Assembly (NCBI GenBank): GCA_001708385.1
Contig: CP012388.1
Location: forward strand, 1,178,001 to 1,242,000
DNA length: 64,000 bases
From: Flavobacterium psychrophilum
GTDB lineage: Bacteria; Bacteroidota; Bacteroidia; Flavobacteriales; Flavobacteriaceae
Direction of reading: 5' to 3'
Position 1 is the first letter of the stretch, and every line of letters starts with the position of its first letter. The position numbers were made by a program, and so were the translations under genes. The notes beneath the pieces were generated by a model. It was not told where the DNA came from. It made no database searches and was given only the letters and a program-made list of their open reading frames with translations. Positions 8,158-17,105 of this stretch are shown here, piece by piece.

Positions 8158-9333
8158 ATGAAAAAAGCTATCGCACTTCTGCTTTTGCTATGCCCTGTAA
8201 TTACTTTTGCACAAATAACCTTTGAACCGGGCTATTTTATGCAGAAAGGTTCTAAAACCGAATGCCTTATTAAAAACCTGGCATGGAAAAACAACCCTGT
8301 ATCTTTTGAATATAAACTTACAGAAGGTGAAGACATCAAAATAAAAACCATTAACGAGGTTACAGAATTTAATGTTGGCAGTGCCTACAAATACAAACGC
8401 TTTACAACAAATTTAGACCGTTCTGCTATTGTATTAGATCAGTTAAGTACACTTAAAGACCCACAATGGAGTAAAGAAACCCTGTTTTTAAAAGTACTTG
8501 TAGAAGGTAAAATAACCCTTTACCAGTATGAAGACAGTAACTTTGTAAAATATTTTTACAGCACAGGCGATCACACAGTGGCAGAGCAGCTTGTTTATAA
8601 AGAATATATGAAAGATGGCCGTATTGCAGAAAATAATATGTTTCGCCAACAGCTTTATAACATAATGAAAGATGATGGTAACAGCGTGAATAAATTTGAG
8701 CGTTTAAGATATAAAAAAGACGTCCTGGTTAAACTTTTTAATGATTACAATGGTACTGACGGGCAAACTGTAGTCAATCTTTCGGCAAGGCAGAATCAGG
8801 GGAGCGTAAATCTTAAATTTACTCCCGGAGCAACTTTTTCATCATTAAGTGTTGGGAATAGTTTATTACCTAGCTATAGCTATGAGTTTGAAAATGCGAG
8901 CAGCTTTAGAATAGGTGCAGAACTTGAATATATAATGCCCTTTAACAACAACAAATGGGGATTGTTTCTAGACCCAAACTATCAATCGTATAGCAAAAGT
9001 GGCAATAGCGGTAACCGGAAAATGGAAGCGAAATATAATTTCGTCGAAATTCCCGTGGGACTTAGGCATTATATGTTTCTAAATCAAAACGCAAAGCTAT
9101 TTGTTGATGGTGCTTATGTTATTTCTATACCGGTAAGCGATTCATACATAGTGCATGGCGGAAATGTTCTGGATATTGAGAGAAACTCAGCACTGGCTTT
9201 GGGTGCGGGTTTTAGCTATAAAAAATATAGTGTTGAATTAAGGCATACTTTTAAACACGGACTGATAGATTTTATATACTGGGAAGGAAGTTTTAGTACA
9301 ACAAGTGTAATACTAGGCTACAAGTTCCTTTAG
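8158..9333 (+). CDS. Exported protein with C-terminal outer-membrane beta-barrel-like region
   Basis: 391 residues, signal peptide MKKAIALLLLLCPVITFAQ. The N-terminal half (ITFEPGYFMQKGSKTECLIKN...) is a mixed domain common in Flavobacterium exported proteins. The C-terminal 190 residues show alternating hydrophobic strands with glycine turns (FRIGAELEYIMPFNNNKWGLFLDPNYQ, AKLFVDGAYVISIP, SFSTTSVILGYKFL) ending in an aromatic-leucine strand, consistent with a small PorT/OmpW-like barrel. Function unknown. Confidence 0.75.
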   Translation: MKKAIALLLLLCPVITFAQITFEPGYFMQKGSKTECLIKNLAWKNNPVSFEYKLTEGEDIKIKTINEVTEFNVGSAYKYKRFTTNLDRSAIVLDQLSTLKDPQWSKETLFLKVLVEGKITLYQYEDSNFVKYFYSTGDHTVAEQLVYKEYMKDGRIAENNMFRQQLYNIMKDDGNSVNKFERLRYKKDVLVKLFNDYNGTDGQTVVNLSARQNQGSVNLKFTPGATFSSLSVGNSLLPSYSYEFENASSFRIGAELEYIMPFNNNKWGLFLDPNYQSYSKSGNSGNRKMEAKYNFVEIPVGLRHYMFLNQNAKLFVDGAYVISIPVSDSYIVHGGNVLDIERNSALALGAGFSYKKYSVELRHTFKHGLIDFIYWEGSFSTTSVILGYKFL

Positions 9334-9377
9334 GCGTATTTATCACGATTTTGTTACACTATTCGCAATTTGATGCG

Positions 9378-9385
9378 TACTTTTG
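9378..9385 (+). promoter_or_regulatory. Candidate -7 box that decides the ClC start
   Basis: TACTTTTG matches TAnnTTTG; a TTG lies 24 bp upstream (9351-9353), slightly far. If used, transcription begins near 9391, ruling out the in-frame ATG at 9373 and favouring 9409. Confidence 0.4.
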
Positions 9386-9408
9386 CAGTAAACAATACAT
9401 TTACTGCA

Positions 9409-10680
9409 ATGTTTCATCCTGCCTTAAAAGATAAATATGCCTTTGCCAAATATTCAAAACTAATTGTTGTTTCGCTGGTTATAGGCTTTTTGGCGGCACT
9501 TCTTGCCGTTTCATTAAAACACATTACCGAAAAATACGAAAGCATGCTGTTTCACCAGACCCAGCAACATCAGCTTTACCTGATCATATTTCCGTTTTTC
9601 GGATTATCGCTAATTTATATACTAAGGCAGTATCTCTTTAAAAAGAAGGAAAACAAAGGCATAAAAGAAGTTTTTGAAAGCACTGCTACAGGCAAAAACC
9701 TGCCATCGTATAAAATTCCGTCGCACTTCATAAACGGGCTGCTTACTGTCAGTTTTGGCGGAAGCACGGGTATCGAAGTTTCTACGGTAGTATCTACAGC
9801 CGCTATAGGTTCGCTGGCACAGGAAAAAGAAAAGATATTCAGAAAATATAAAACAGAGCTTATCTGTGCGGGTATTACAGCGGGTATCACAGCCTTGTTT
9901 TGCAGCCCGCTTGCCGGATTATTATTTGCTTATGAGGTTGTTGCCAAAAAAGCCAATAAAGTATTTTTGGTAACCAATATACTGGCAGCTGCCATGGCTT
10001 TTGGTTTTATCTTCGTTATTAAAGAAGAACCATTATTTTCACTAAACATTACCCAATGGAATCTTTTTGCCCTGCCCTACTTTATACTTCTGGGGGCTAT
10101 ATGCGGGTTAAATTCCATTTACCTTACCAAATGCGTAATGTTCTTTAAAGCGCAGTTTACCAAAATTTCCGGGCATTATTATAAAATACTAATTGCCGCA
10201 GCCATAATAAGCACTATGCTGTTTATATTTCCGCAATTGTACGGCGACGGGTACCACGCTATGAAAGAAAGCCTGCTTACGGCTAATACCCTCAAACTAA
10301 CACTTCCGCACGTATTGGTATTTACAGGGCTGTTATTATTTAAGCCTGTTATTACCTCTATAACTTTATCTGCCGGGGGCGATGGTGGTGTATTTGCTCC
10401 AAGCCTGTTTATAGGTGCTTTTGTAGGCCTGTTTCTTGCCGCTTTTCTTAACACCTATTTTGATGCAGGAATTATCCCGATAAACTTTATGGTAATAGGC
10501 ATGGCTGCTATGCTTAGTGCCAGTATACATGCACCATTTACGGCATTGTTTCTGGTATGTGCTCTGGTAAATGACTATACATTGTTCCTGCCTATACTAC
10601 TGGGAACATTAGTAGCAAAATATTCAGCGAAAGCTATATATCCTTATACTGTTTACTCATTAGCACCTGCAAAAAAATAA
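9409..10680 (+). CDS. ClC-type chloride channel/transporter
   Basis: 423 residues from the ATG at 9409 (alternative ATG at 9373). About ten hydrophobic segments. The ClC selectivity motifs are visible: GGSTGIEVSTV, with the gating glutamate E123, corresponding to GREGP, and GGDGGVFAPSLFIGAFVG, corresponding to GxFxP. Predicted to move chloride or another anion across the inner membrane, as channel or proton antiporter. The stop codon overlaps the start of the HPP gene (TAATG), so the two are translationally coupled and may act together. Confidence 0.9.
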   Translation: MFHPALKDKYAFAKYSKLIVVSLVIGFLAALLAVSLKHITEKYESMLFHQTQQHQLYLIIFPFFGLSLIYILRQYLFKKKENKGIKEVFESTATGKNLPSYKIPSHFINGLLTVSFGGSTGIEVSTVVSTAAIGSLAQEKEKIFRKYKTELICAGITAGITALFCSPLAGLLFAYEVVAKKANKVFLVTNILAAAMAFGFIFVIKEEPLFSLNITQWNLFALPYFILLGAICGLNSIYLTKCVMFFKAQFTKISGHYYKILIAAAIISTMLFIFPQLYGDGYHAMKESLLTANTLKLTLPHVLVFTGLLLFKPVITSITLSAGGDGGVFAPSLFIGAFVGLFLAAFLNTYFDAGIIPINFMVIGMAAMLSASIHAPFTALFLVCALVNDYTLFLPILLGTLVAKYSAKAIYPYTVYSLAPAKK

Positions 10681-11285
10681 TGCCGATAAAAAAGATACAC
10701 CGCAGCTACCGCAAAGCCCGCTATGTAATGTACAAAGAAACACTTGTAGATTACAAAGAACACTTTTGGGCATTTATAGGATCGTTCATTGGTATGGGTA
10801 CTATAGCATGGCTGCAATACAAAGCATTTCCCGAACAGGACTTTGTGTTTCTTATAGGTTCGTTTGGAGCCTCATGTGTATTGGTGTATGGCGTGATACA
10901 AAGTCCACTGGCACAACCAAGGAATCTTATTGGCGGACATGTGATATCGGCCATTATTGGAGTAACCATGCAAAAGCTGCTGCCCGATATGATATGGCTT
11001 TCGGCACCGCTGGCTGTTTCGTTATCTATAGTCATGATGCAGGTTACCAAAACGCTGCATCCGCCCGGAGGTGCAACCGCACTTATTGCCGTTACCGGGA
11101 GTCCGCAAATTAAAGCTTTAGGTTATGAGTATGTATTGAATCCTGTACTCAGCGGCGTAACTATATTGCTTATTGCAGCACTGATATTTAACAACATAAC
11201 CAAAAACAGGCAGTATCCTTCGACACCTGCCGTGCATAAATTCAGGCGTTTTAAGCATCATTTTAAAAAGTCAATAAAAGGATAA
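10680..11285 (+). CDS. HPP family integral membrane protein
   Basis: 201 residues with four to five transmembrane segments and the defining motif KTLHPPGGATALIAV (about residues 121-135). HPP proteins are small membrane proteins; some members have been linked to nitrite transport, but the substrate here is unknown. The start codon shares its A with the stop of the ClC gene. The basic C-terminus (FRRFKHHFKKSIKG) is probably cytoplasmic. Confidence 0.9.
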   Translation: MPIKKIHRSYRKARYVMYKETLVDYKEHFWAFIGSFIGMGTIAWLQYKAFPEQDFVFLIGSFGASCVLVYGVIQSPLAQPRNLIGGHVISAIIGVTMQKLLPDMIWLSAPLAVSLSIVMMQVTKTLHPPGGATALIAVTGSPQIKALGYEYVLNPVLSGVTILLIAALIFNNITKNRQYPSTPAVHKFRRFKHHFKKSIKG

Positions 11286-11345
11286 AATACTACTTTCTTA
11301 TAATGATAGGCTGTATCTTTATGATACAAACCAAAACCTGTTGTT

Positions 11346-11726
11346 ATGCATATACCTCCTAACTACCTTCCCGTTATGCCTCACCTGATACTGGATAAGG
11401 CACCTGAGTTTTTAGAATATTCTAAAAAAGTGTTTGGTGCACAGGAACAAATGATTGTTCCCGGCGATGAGCAAGGTTCTATAAAACATGGCGAAATAAA
11501 AATACACAACGGCGTTATTATGTTTGCTCAAAGCACGGCAGACTGGAAACAAAAACCATCCGGGATGTTTATTTTTGTTGAAAATGTAGACCGTGTTTAC
11601 AATGCAGGAATTGAACAGGGCGGCACATCGTTACAAAAACCTGCCAAACAGGACTACGGTTATTCCGCAGGGTTTGAAGATCCTTTTGGTAACCACTGGT
11701 GGATAACCGAGGCCGAATATTTATAA
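11346..11726 (+). CDS. VOC/PhnB-like glyoxalase-fold protein
   Basis: 126 residues. Paired beta-alpha-beta units of the VOC superfamily: an N-terminal LPVMPHLILDKAPEFLEYSKKVFGA unit and a C-terminal ending EDPFGNHWWITEAEYL typical of PhnB/3-demethylubiquinone-like members. Candidate metal ligands are H13, H48 and the C-terminal H/E. Substrate unknown. A second VOC gene follows after 2 bp, suggesting co-expression. Confidence 0.85.
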   Translation: MHIPPNYLPVMPHLILDKAPEFLEYSKKVFGAQEQMIVPGDEQGSIKHGEIKIHNGVIMFAQSTADWKQKPSGMFIFVENVDRVYNAGIEQGGTSLQKPAKQDYGYSAGFEDPFGNHWWITEAEYL

Positions 11727-11728
11727 GA

Positions 11729-12118
11729 ATGCTACACATAAATAAGATACACCATGTGGCTATAATCTGTTCTGATTATAATGCTGCTAGACATTTTTAC
11801 ACTCATATTATGGGCTTTAAAGTTCTTGCCGAAAATTACAGGGAAGAACGACAATCGTACAAACTGGATCTGGCAGTAAACGATAGCTATGCTATTGAAT
11901 TGTTTTCGTTTCCAAACCCTCCGCAACGTGTATCGCGGCCTGAAGCAGCCGGACTTAGGCATCTGGCTTTTGAAGTAGATAGTATTGAAACTTCCATACA
12001 ATGGCTGGAAAGTAACGCTGTAGCCTGCGAGCCTGTCCGTACCGACGAATTTACGGGTAAACGCTTCACCTTTTTTGCCGATCCTGACGGGCTTCCCCTG
12101 GAGTTTTATGAAAGATAG
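11729..12118 (+). CDS. VOC family protein (YaeR/GloA2-like)
   Basis: 129 residues starting at the ATG at 11729, 2 bp after the previous VOC stop; an upstream in-frame ATG at 11699 would overlap that gene and adds no domain. The metal-ligand pattern of glyoxalase-like VOC dimers is present: H7/H8 in INKIHHVAI, E in AIELFSFPN, H in GLRHLAFEVD, E in LPLEFYER. Similar to the YaeR subgroup, whose substrate is not established. Confidence 0.87.
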   Translation: MLHINKIHHVAIICSDYNAARHFYTHIMGFKVLAENYREERQSYKLDLAVNDSYAIELFSFPNPPQRVSRPEAAGLRHLAFEVDSIETSIQWLESNAVACEPVRTDEFTGKRFTFFADPDGLPLEFYER

Positions 12119-12194
12119 GCGAGCGTTTTTATAGTACTGGAATCTTTGATTTTTAGTTCCGGAAAGCTCTGTGTGCTTGTTGTAAAATTTAGCG

Positions 12195-12226
12195 TTGCGA
12201 ATCTTCACGTCTACTTTGCGAATCTT
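12195..12226. repeat. Direct repeat TTGCGAATCTT, 21-bp period
   Basis: Two identical 11-mers at 12195-12205 and 12216-12226, followed by a partial third (TTTGCGG), in the 255-bp non-coding gap before the 12374 gene. No gene or hairpin explains it. Confidence 0.55.
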
Positions 12227-12343
12227 TGCGGCATAACTTTAAAGCACTATCATACTGCTATTTAAAACAAGCACTTATACTGGCTAGGACGCTACTAAAC
12301 AAAATTTCTAAAATTCCAAAATCCAAAATAGGAATTTATAGAT

Positions 12344-12351
12344 TACCTTTG
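12344..12351 (+). promoter_or_regulatory. Candidate -7 box for the 12374 gene
   Basis: TACCTTTG matches TAnnTTTG and lies 22 bp before the start codon. No TTG at the usual upstream distance. Confidence 0.4.
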
Positions 12352-12373
12352 AACTTTATAAAATATTTGAATC

Positions 12374-12913
12374 ATGGTTTACAAATTCAGAGTTATACTT
12401 GATACTGAAGAGGATATTTTCAGGGACATCGCTATAATGGATTCCGATACACTGGAAGACCTTCACAATGCCATAGTTAATGCTTTTGGTTTTGACGGCA
12501 CGGAAATCGCATCTTTTTACCGTAGTGATGATGAATGGTCGCAGGGAGAGGAAATACCTTTGTTTGATACTGGAGACGTACCGGGAGAGCAAAGAACAAT
12601 GGCAGAATTTATTCTTGCCGATAACCTTGACAGGGTAGACAACAAAATTATATATGTTTACGACTTTTTAAACATGTGGACCTTCTTTGTAGAGCTTGCA
12701 GCTATCGAAGAGCCGGAAAGTGGTGCAACGTACCCGGACCTGCTTTTCTCTCATGGCGAAATGCCGGCTAATGCTCCTGAGCATGCCTTCGGTGCAGACG
12801 GTGTTGAAGACGACCTTTACGGTGAGTTTGATGACGACTACGATGAGGAAGACCTGGACATGTTTGACGACGACCAGAGCTTTGGCGAAATGGACGACCA
12901 TAATTGGAATTAA
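12374..12913 (+). CDS. PRiA4_ORF3 family protein (IS1096 passenger TnpR-like)
   Basis: 179 residues. The N-terminal 110 residues (YKFRVILDTEEDIFRDIAIMDSDTLEDLHNAIVNAFGF ... IIYVYDFLNMWTFFVELAAIEEP, shown in parts) match the plasmid pRiA4b ORF-3 family, named after a passenger gene of IS1096. The C-terminus is extremely acidic (DDDYDEEDLDMFDDDQS). The family is common in Bacteroidota chromosomes with no transposon nearby, as here, so the name is not evidence of mobility. Function unknown. Confidence 0.85.
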   Translation: MVYKFRVILDTEEDIFRDIAIMDSDTLEDLHNAIVNAFGFDGTEIASFYRSDDEWSQGEEIPLFDTGDVPGEQRTMAEFILADNLDRVDNKIIYVYDFLNMWTFFVELAAIEEPESGATYPDLLFSHGEMPANAPEHAFGADGVEDDLYGEFDDDYDEEDLDMFDDDQSFGEMDDHNWN

Positions 12914-13050
12914 AACAAAGTTACAAAGTACCTGAATTTTAAGTGGCAAAGTTTTAGAGCTGCGCCTTATCCTGATTAAAAAATAACTTTTACATTCATA
13001 GTTCTAAACTGTGCAATTGTGCAACTTTGTGACTATGTACCTTAAAAACG

Positions 13051-14109
13051 ATGATCAACTTATTTAATACGCACATAGAGAGCCTTTCTGTTCACAGGGT
13101 AGGCAACAAGAGCCGAAGCGAGGCTATTTTTTTATCTGAAAAGCCTTATAGCCCATCAGATGAGATTGTACCCCTATTAAAGGAATATTTCTTTAAACCT
13201 TTCAGGGATAAAGAAGAAAACTATTTTCAGTTTGCCCACGATGTGCATTTAGATTACCACGACATGTATAACTTTGCTACCGAGATCTTTACAAATCCGG
13301 AGACAGTACATGAGGTTTCTAAAAAAATTACAAAGCACCTTTTCGAGCAGTCTAACCACCCGCACATTAAAAACGGTGAGGTGTATGTAGCTTATCTTAC
13401 CCACCTTAGTATCGACAACAACCCTGTAGATGCTATTGGTATCTTTAAGAGTGAGATTAAAACCGATTTCCTTCAGTTTGAAGAAAAAGAAGCGAATATT
13501 GAAGTAATGCTTCAACAGGGTATTAACCTGAACAAGCTTGATAAAGGCTGTATTATCTTTAATTACAAAAAAGAAGACGGCTATAAGATACTTACTATAG
13601 ACAGCAACCGTTATGATGCGCGTTACTGGCTGGAGCATTTTCTTTCTGTAGATGCTTTTCAGGATGAAAATTTCATGACTAAAAAATACATGAAGTTTGT
13701 TCAGGATTTTGCTAAAGACGTGGTGTTGCCTGCCGAAGATAAGAAACAAGAGGTAATGTTCATGAACAGGGCTATTAACCACTTTGCTAAGAATGACGAG
13801 TTTGAAGAAACTAAATTCTTAAATGAAGTTATCGATAATCCTGACCTTATTCCCGAATTCAAAAACTATAAAGTAGAAAAGGCACCAAAATACAGTATTG
13901 AAGATGTTACGTCTTTCCCTATCGCCAATGCGGCGGTTACCGATGCAAGGAAAAAGATAAAGAACGTGATTAACCTTGATACCAACATACAAATTAAAAT
14001 GGACTTCATTAACCCGGAAAGTGCCGAGAAATTTGTAGAAAAAGGATGGGACGAGGAAAAACAGATGTACTACTACCTTGTATACTTTAACAAGGAAGAG
14101 AAAAGCTAG
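13051..14109 (+). CDS. NdpA/YejK-like 37-kDa nucleoid-associated protein
   Basis: 352 residues, soluble. The N-terminal part (IESLSVHRVGNKSRSEAIFLSEKP, EIFTNPETVHEVSKKITKHLFEQSNHP) and the middle (GEVYVAYLTHLSIDNNPVDAIGIFKSE) fit the nucleoid-associated NdpA family. E. coli YejK is nucleoid-associated; in this lineage the role is not established. Single gene with its own terminator. Confidence 0.85.
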   Translation: MINLFNTHIESLSVHRVGNKSRSEAIFLSEKPYSPSDEIVPLLKEYFFKPFRDKEENYFQFAHDVHLDYHDMYNFATEIFTNPETVHEVSKKITKHLFEQSNHPHIKNGEVYVAYLTHLSIDNNPVDAIGIFKSEIKTDFLQFEEKEANIEVMLQQGINLNKLDKGCIIFNYKKEDGYKILTIDSNRYDARYWLEHFLSVDAFQDENFMTKKYMKFVQDFAKDVVLPAEDKKQEVMFMNRAINHFAKNDEFEETKFLNEVIDNPDLIPEFKNYKVEKAPKYSIEDVTSFPIANAAVTDARKKIKNVINLDTNIQIKMDFINPESAEKFVEKGWDEEKQMYYYLVYFNKEEKS

Positions 14110-14125
14110 ACTGCAAATAGATATT

Positions 14126-14150
14126 AAGAGGCCTTACGGCCTCTTTTTTG
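14126..14150 (+). terminator. Terminator of the NdpA-like gene
   Basis: Stem AAGAGGCC/GGCCTCTT with a TTAC loop, followed by a T run. Confidence 0.85.
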
Positions 14151-14248
14151 TTGTTAAAACAATGGTAAAACTTATGTTCTGCCACCCTTTTATATTTTTG
14201 GTAACCTAATATTTGCTAATTTCATTCTATAATTACCTTTTACGCGCT

Positions 14249-16108
14249 ATGGCTCTAAAATTAAGGCTGTTTTTACTGCTGGCATTATTTGCCATTGCCC
14301 CGCTATGCGCACAGGTTACCCAAAAAAAAGACACCGTTCAGGAAAGAAGGGACCAGATGTATAAAAAGCTGGAAGACTACTCCAAGCGTAAAAAGTTTAC
14401 CAAGTTTATACACAAACTAATATTCAGGCCGGTACAACCCAAAAAACCTGCTAAAGTAAGGGAAAAGATCAAGGAGAAAGCTCCTGAGATGACCAACAAC
14501 TTTGCCACTTTTGAAGGCAAGATCGTTAGGAAAATAAATATAGAAACCCTCGATCCGTTTGGGTATTCGGTTAATGATACTACCAAAAAAGCACAGGTAT
14601 GGGTACAGGATTTTGGTAACCGTATTCACCTTAAAACAAAACAGTTCACCATACGCAACCTGCTGCTTTTTAAGCGGGGAAAACCCTTGGATTCACTACT
14701 GGTTAAAGAATCGGAACGTTTAATCAGGAGCCAGCGCTATGTGCGCCGTGTAGCTATAAAGCCCGTACCTGTATCCAGCAGTAAAGACTCCGTAGATATA
14801 GACATTAGGGTACTGGACTCCTGGAGTCTTATACCCAATGGTTCGTTTTCTACCTCGCGTACCGCCTTTGAAATTACCGAAAGAAACTTTTTAGGGCTTG
14901 GACACGAATTTAGGAATGATTTTGACAAACGCTTAAATACGGGCGAAACTTCGTATTTAGCACGCTACAGGGTACCCAACATCATGAATACCTATATCAA
15001 CGCTACAGTAAACTACGAGATTTGGCGTAGCGATAACTCACTTAAAAGTTTTGGATTGGACAGGGATTTCTTCTCTGCCTATACCAAATGGGCTGGTGGT
15101 GTTTATGTAGAATCGCGTGTAATGCGCGACTCGCTGCCGGACAGGACAGGCGATTGGGAGATGCTCAACTTCAGGTCGGATGCGCAGGATTACTGGGCGG
15201 GTTATTCATTTAAGATCTATAAAGGAGATACCGAAGAAGACCGTACCACAAACCTGGTAACCACAGGGCGTTTTTTCTCGCAACACTTTAAGGAGAGGCC
15301 ATCTATAGCATACGATTCGGTTGGCTATTATGCCAACGAAAAACTTTATCTGGCAAGCATAGGTTTAACCTCACGAAAGTTCGTTCAGGATAAATTCCTT
15401 TTTAATTACGATATCGTGGAGGATATCCCTATAGGAAAAGTGTATTCCCTAACTTTTGGTATGCAGCATAAAAACGATGAGCACCGGGTGTACCTCGGCG
15501 GAAGGTATGCCTTTGGAAACTATTACAACTGGGGCTATCTTGGCGTAAATACCGAGGTGGGTACTTTTTACTACAAAGACCGCACAGACCAGACAACCCT
15601 GCGGATTGACGGGCTGTACTTTACCAATATTAAAGACTGGGGAAGGTGGCGTTTTCGTCACTTTATACAACCTGTACTGGTTTTTGGCGACAACAGGATG
15701 CCTATTATTAAAGACCTTCTTAACCTTAATAACGATAACGGTATTCAGGGTTTTGACTCGCGTACGCTTTTCGGAACTAAAAAATTACTGCTCACATTGC
15801 AAACGCAATCCTATTCCCCGTGGAATGTTTTTGGCTTTCGTCTTAACCCTTTTGCCAGCTTTACAATGGGTGTAATTGGCGATGAAGCAAATAAACTTTA
15901 CGAAAGCAAAGTATATACCCGCTTTGGGCTGGGGCTTCTTATTTACAATGACTACCTGATATTTAACAGCTTTCAGCTATCGTTTGCTTATTACCCAAGC
16001 ATACCCGACCGTGGCGATGGCATATTTAAAACAAATTCTTTCCAGAATACCGATATTGTACTGCCTGATTTCCAGGTAGGCAAGCCCGAAGTTGTGCCTT
16101 ACAAATAA
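14249..16108 (+). CDS. Outer-membrane protein with POTRA-like domain and barrel (Omp85/BamA-like)
   Basis: 619 residues from the ATG at 14249, chosen because it opens a standard signal peptide (MALKLRLFLLLALFAIAPLCAQ); an ATG 12 codons earlier exists. After a basic linker, residues about 95-200 read as POTRA-like (KIVRKINIETLDPFGY, FTIRNLLLFKRGKPLDSLLVKESERLIRSQRYVRRV). The remainder is a beta barrel with many aromatic-ended strands (TERNFLGLGHEFRN, RFGLGLLIYNDYLIFNSFQLSFAYYP). It resembles BamA/TamA-family proteins but is shorter than BamA. Role in assembly or secretion is inferred. Confidence 0.75.
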   Translation: MALKLRLFLLLALFAIAPLCAQVTQKKDTVQERRDQMYKKLEDYSKRKKFTKFIHKLIFRPVQPKKPAKVREKIKEKAPEMTNNFATFEGKIVRKINIETLDPFGYSVNDTTKKAQVWVQDFGNRIHLKTKQFTIRNLLLFKRGKPLDSLLVKESERLIRSQRYVRRVAIKPVPVSSSKDSVDIDIRVLDSWSLIPNGSFSTSRTAFEITERNFLGLGHEFRNDFDKRLNTGETSYLARYRVPNIMNTYINATVNYEIWRSDNSLKSFGLDRDFFSAYTKWAGGVYVESRVMRDSLPDRTGDWEMLNFRSDAQDYWAGYSFKIYKGDTEEDRTTNLVTTGRFFSQHFKERPSIAYDSVGYYANEKLYLASIGLTSRKFVQDKFLFNYDIVEDIPIGKVYSLTFGMQHKNDEHRVYLGGRYAFGNYYNWGYLGVNTEVGTFYYKDRTDQTTLRIDGLYFTNIKDWGRWRFRHFIQPVLVFGDNRMPIIKDLLNLNNDNGIQGFDSRTLFGTKKLLLTLQTQSYSPWNVFGFRLNPFASFTMGVIGDEANKLYESKVYTRFGLGLLIYNDYLIFNSFQLSFAYYPSIPDRGDGIFKTNSFQNTDIVLPDFQVGKPEVVPYK

Positions 16109-16193
16109 TACTTGTTGTATTTTCTGTAATTTGTGGTAACAAAATAAGGCAATCCTCGTCTTACTTATAGAACCATAAAACAATTCAATTATT

Positions 16194-17099
16194 TTGGAAA
16201 CTATACTAACCATTACTAACCTGCACAAAAGGTTTGGTAAAGTACATGCCGTAAACAATGTGTCTTTCGAGATACAAAAAGGTAATGTATACGGAATCCT
16301 TGGACCTAACGGCAGTGGAAAATCGACCACGCTGGGCATCATATTAAATGTTGTAAACAAAACGTCAGGCAGTTACAGCTGGTTTAGCGGCAAACTCGAA
16401 ACGCACGAAGCATTAAAAAAAGTAGGCGCTATTATAGAGCGACCTAACTTTTACCCTTACATGACGGCATATGACAACCTAAAGCTTGTATGTAATATTA
16501 AAGGCGCTGCCCTGTCTAAAATTGACGAAAAACTGGAACTTGTAGGGTTACTGGATAGAAAAGACAGCAAATTCCGCACTTTTTCTTTGGGTATGAAACA
16601 ACGCCTTGCTATTGCCTCTGCCTTGCTTAACGATCCTGAAATACTTATTCTTGATGAGCCTACAAACGGACTCGACCCTCAGGGTATCAGACAGATAAGG
16701 GATATCATCAGGAAAATTGCTTCTTTTGGCACTACTATTTTACTTGCCTCTCACCTTTTGGATGAAGTAGAAAAAGTATGCAGCCATGTGCTTGTACTTA
16801 GAAAAGGACAGATCTTATATACCGGAAGTGTAAACGGAATGATATCTAACGAAGGATTCTTTGAACTTCAGGCCGATGATGCCAATACATTGAAAAACCT
16901 TATGGCCAGCCATCCTGCAACAGATAAAATAGAAGAAACTGAAGGCAAACTATTGGTTTACCTTAAAGAGCCCCTGGAACCCGCCGAGCTTAACCGCTAC
17001 CTGTCTACCAATGGCTTGTACCTTAACCATCTTGTAAAAAGAAAACACAGCCTTGAAGAGCAATTTATCCAGTTAACTTCTAATCAACCGTCAAACTAA
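16194..17099 (+). CDS. ABC transporter ATP-binding protein (ABC-2 exporter)
   Basis: 301 residues with a TTG start; no in-frame ATG precedes the Walker A motif. Walker A GPNGSGKST (37-45), signature SLGMK (131-135, diverged from LSGGQ as in many BcrA-type ATPases), Walker B LILDEP (151-156). The C-terminal 85 residues (FFELQADDANTLKNLM...) form the extra domain seen in the BcrA/CcmA drug-exporter group. The permease follows 6 bp after the stop. Substrate unknown. Confidence 0.92.
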   Translation: METILTITNLHKRFGKVHAVNNVSFEIQKGNVYGILGPNGSGKSTTLGIILNVVNKTSGSYSWFSGKLETHEALKKVGAIIERPNFYPYMTAYDNLKLVCNIKGAALSKIDEKLELVGLLDRKDSKFRTFSLGMKQRLAIASALLNDPEILILDEPTNGLDPQGIRQIRDIIRKIASFGTTILLASHLLDEVEKVCSHVLVLRKGQILYTGSVNGMISNEGFFELQADDANTLKNLMASHPATDKIEETEGKLLVYLKEPLEPAELNRYLSTNGLYLNHLVKRKHSLEEQFIQLTSNQPSN

Positions 17100-17105
17100 C
17101 ACGCC

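Noticed and set aside
11732..12208. 158-codon minus-strand frame over the second VOC gene
   Set aside because: Antisense to a VOC gene with all its metal ligands; translation is basic and featureless.
12374..12913. IS1096 passenger TnpR-like name suggesting a mobile element
   Set aside because: No transposase, terminal repeats or target duplications are visible around it; the family occurs widely as chromosomal single genes.
13249..13782. 177-codon minus-strand frame over the NdpA-like gene
   Set aside because: Antisense to a convincing conserved gene; no domain or start signal.
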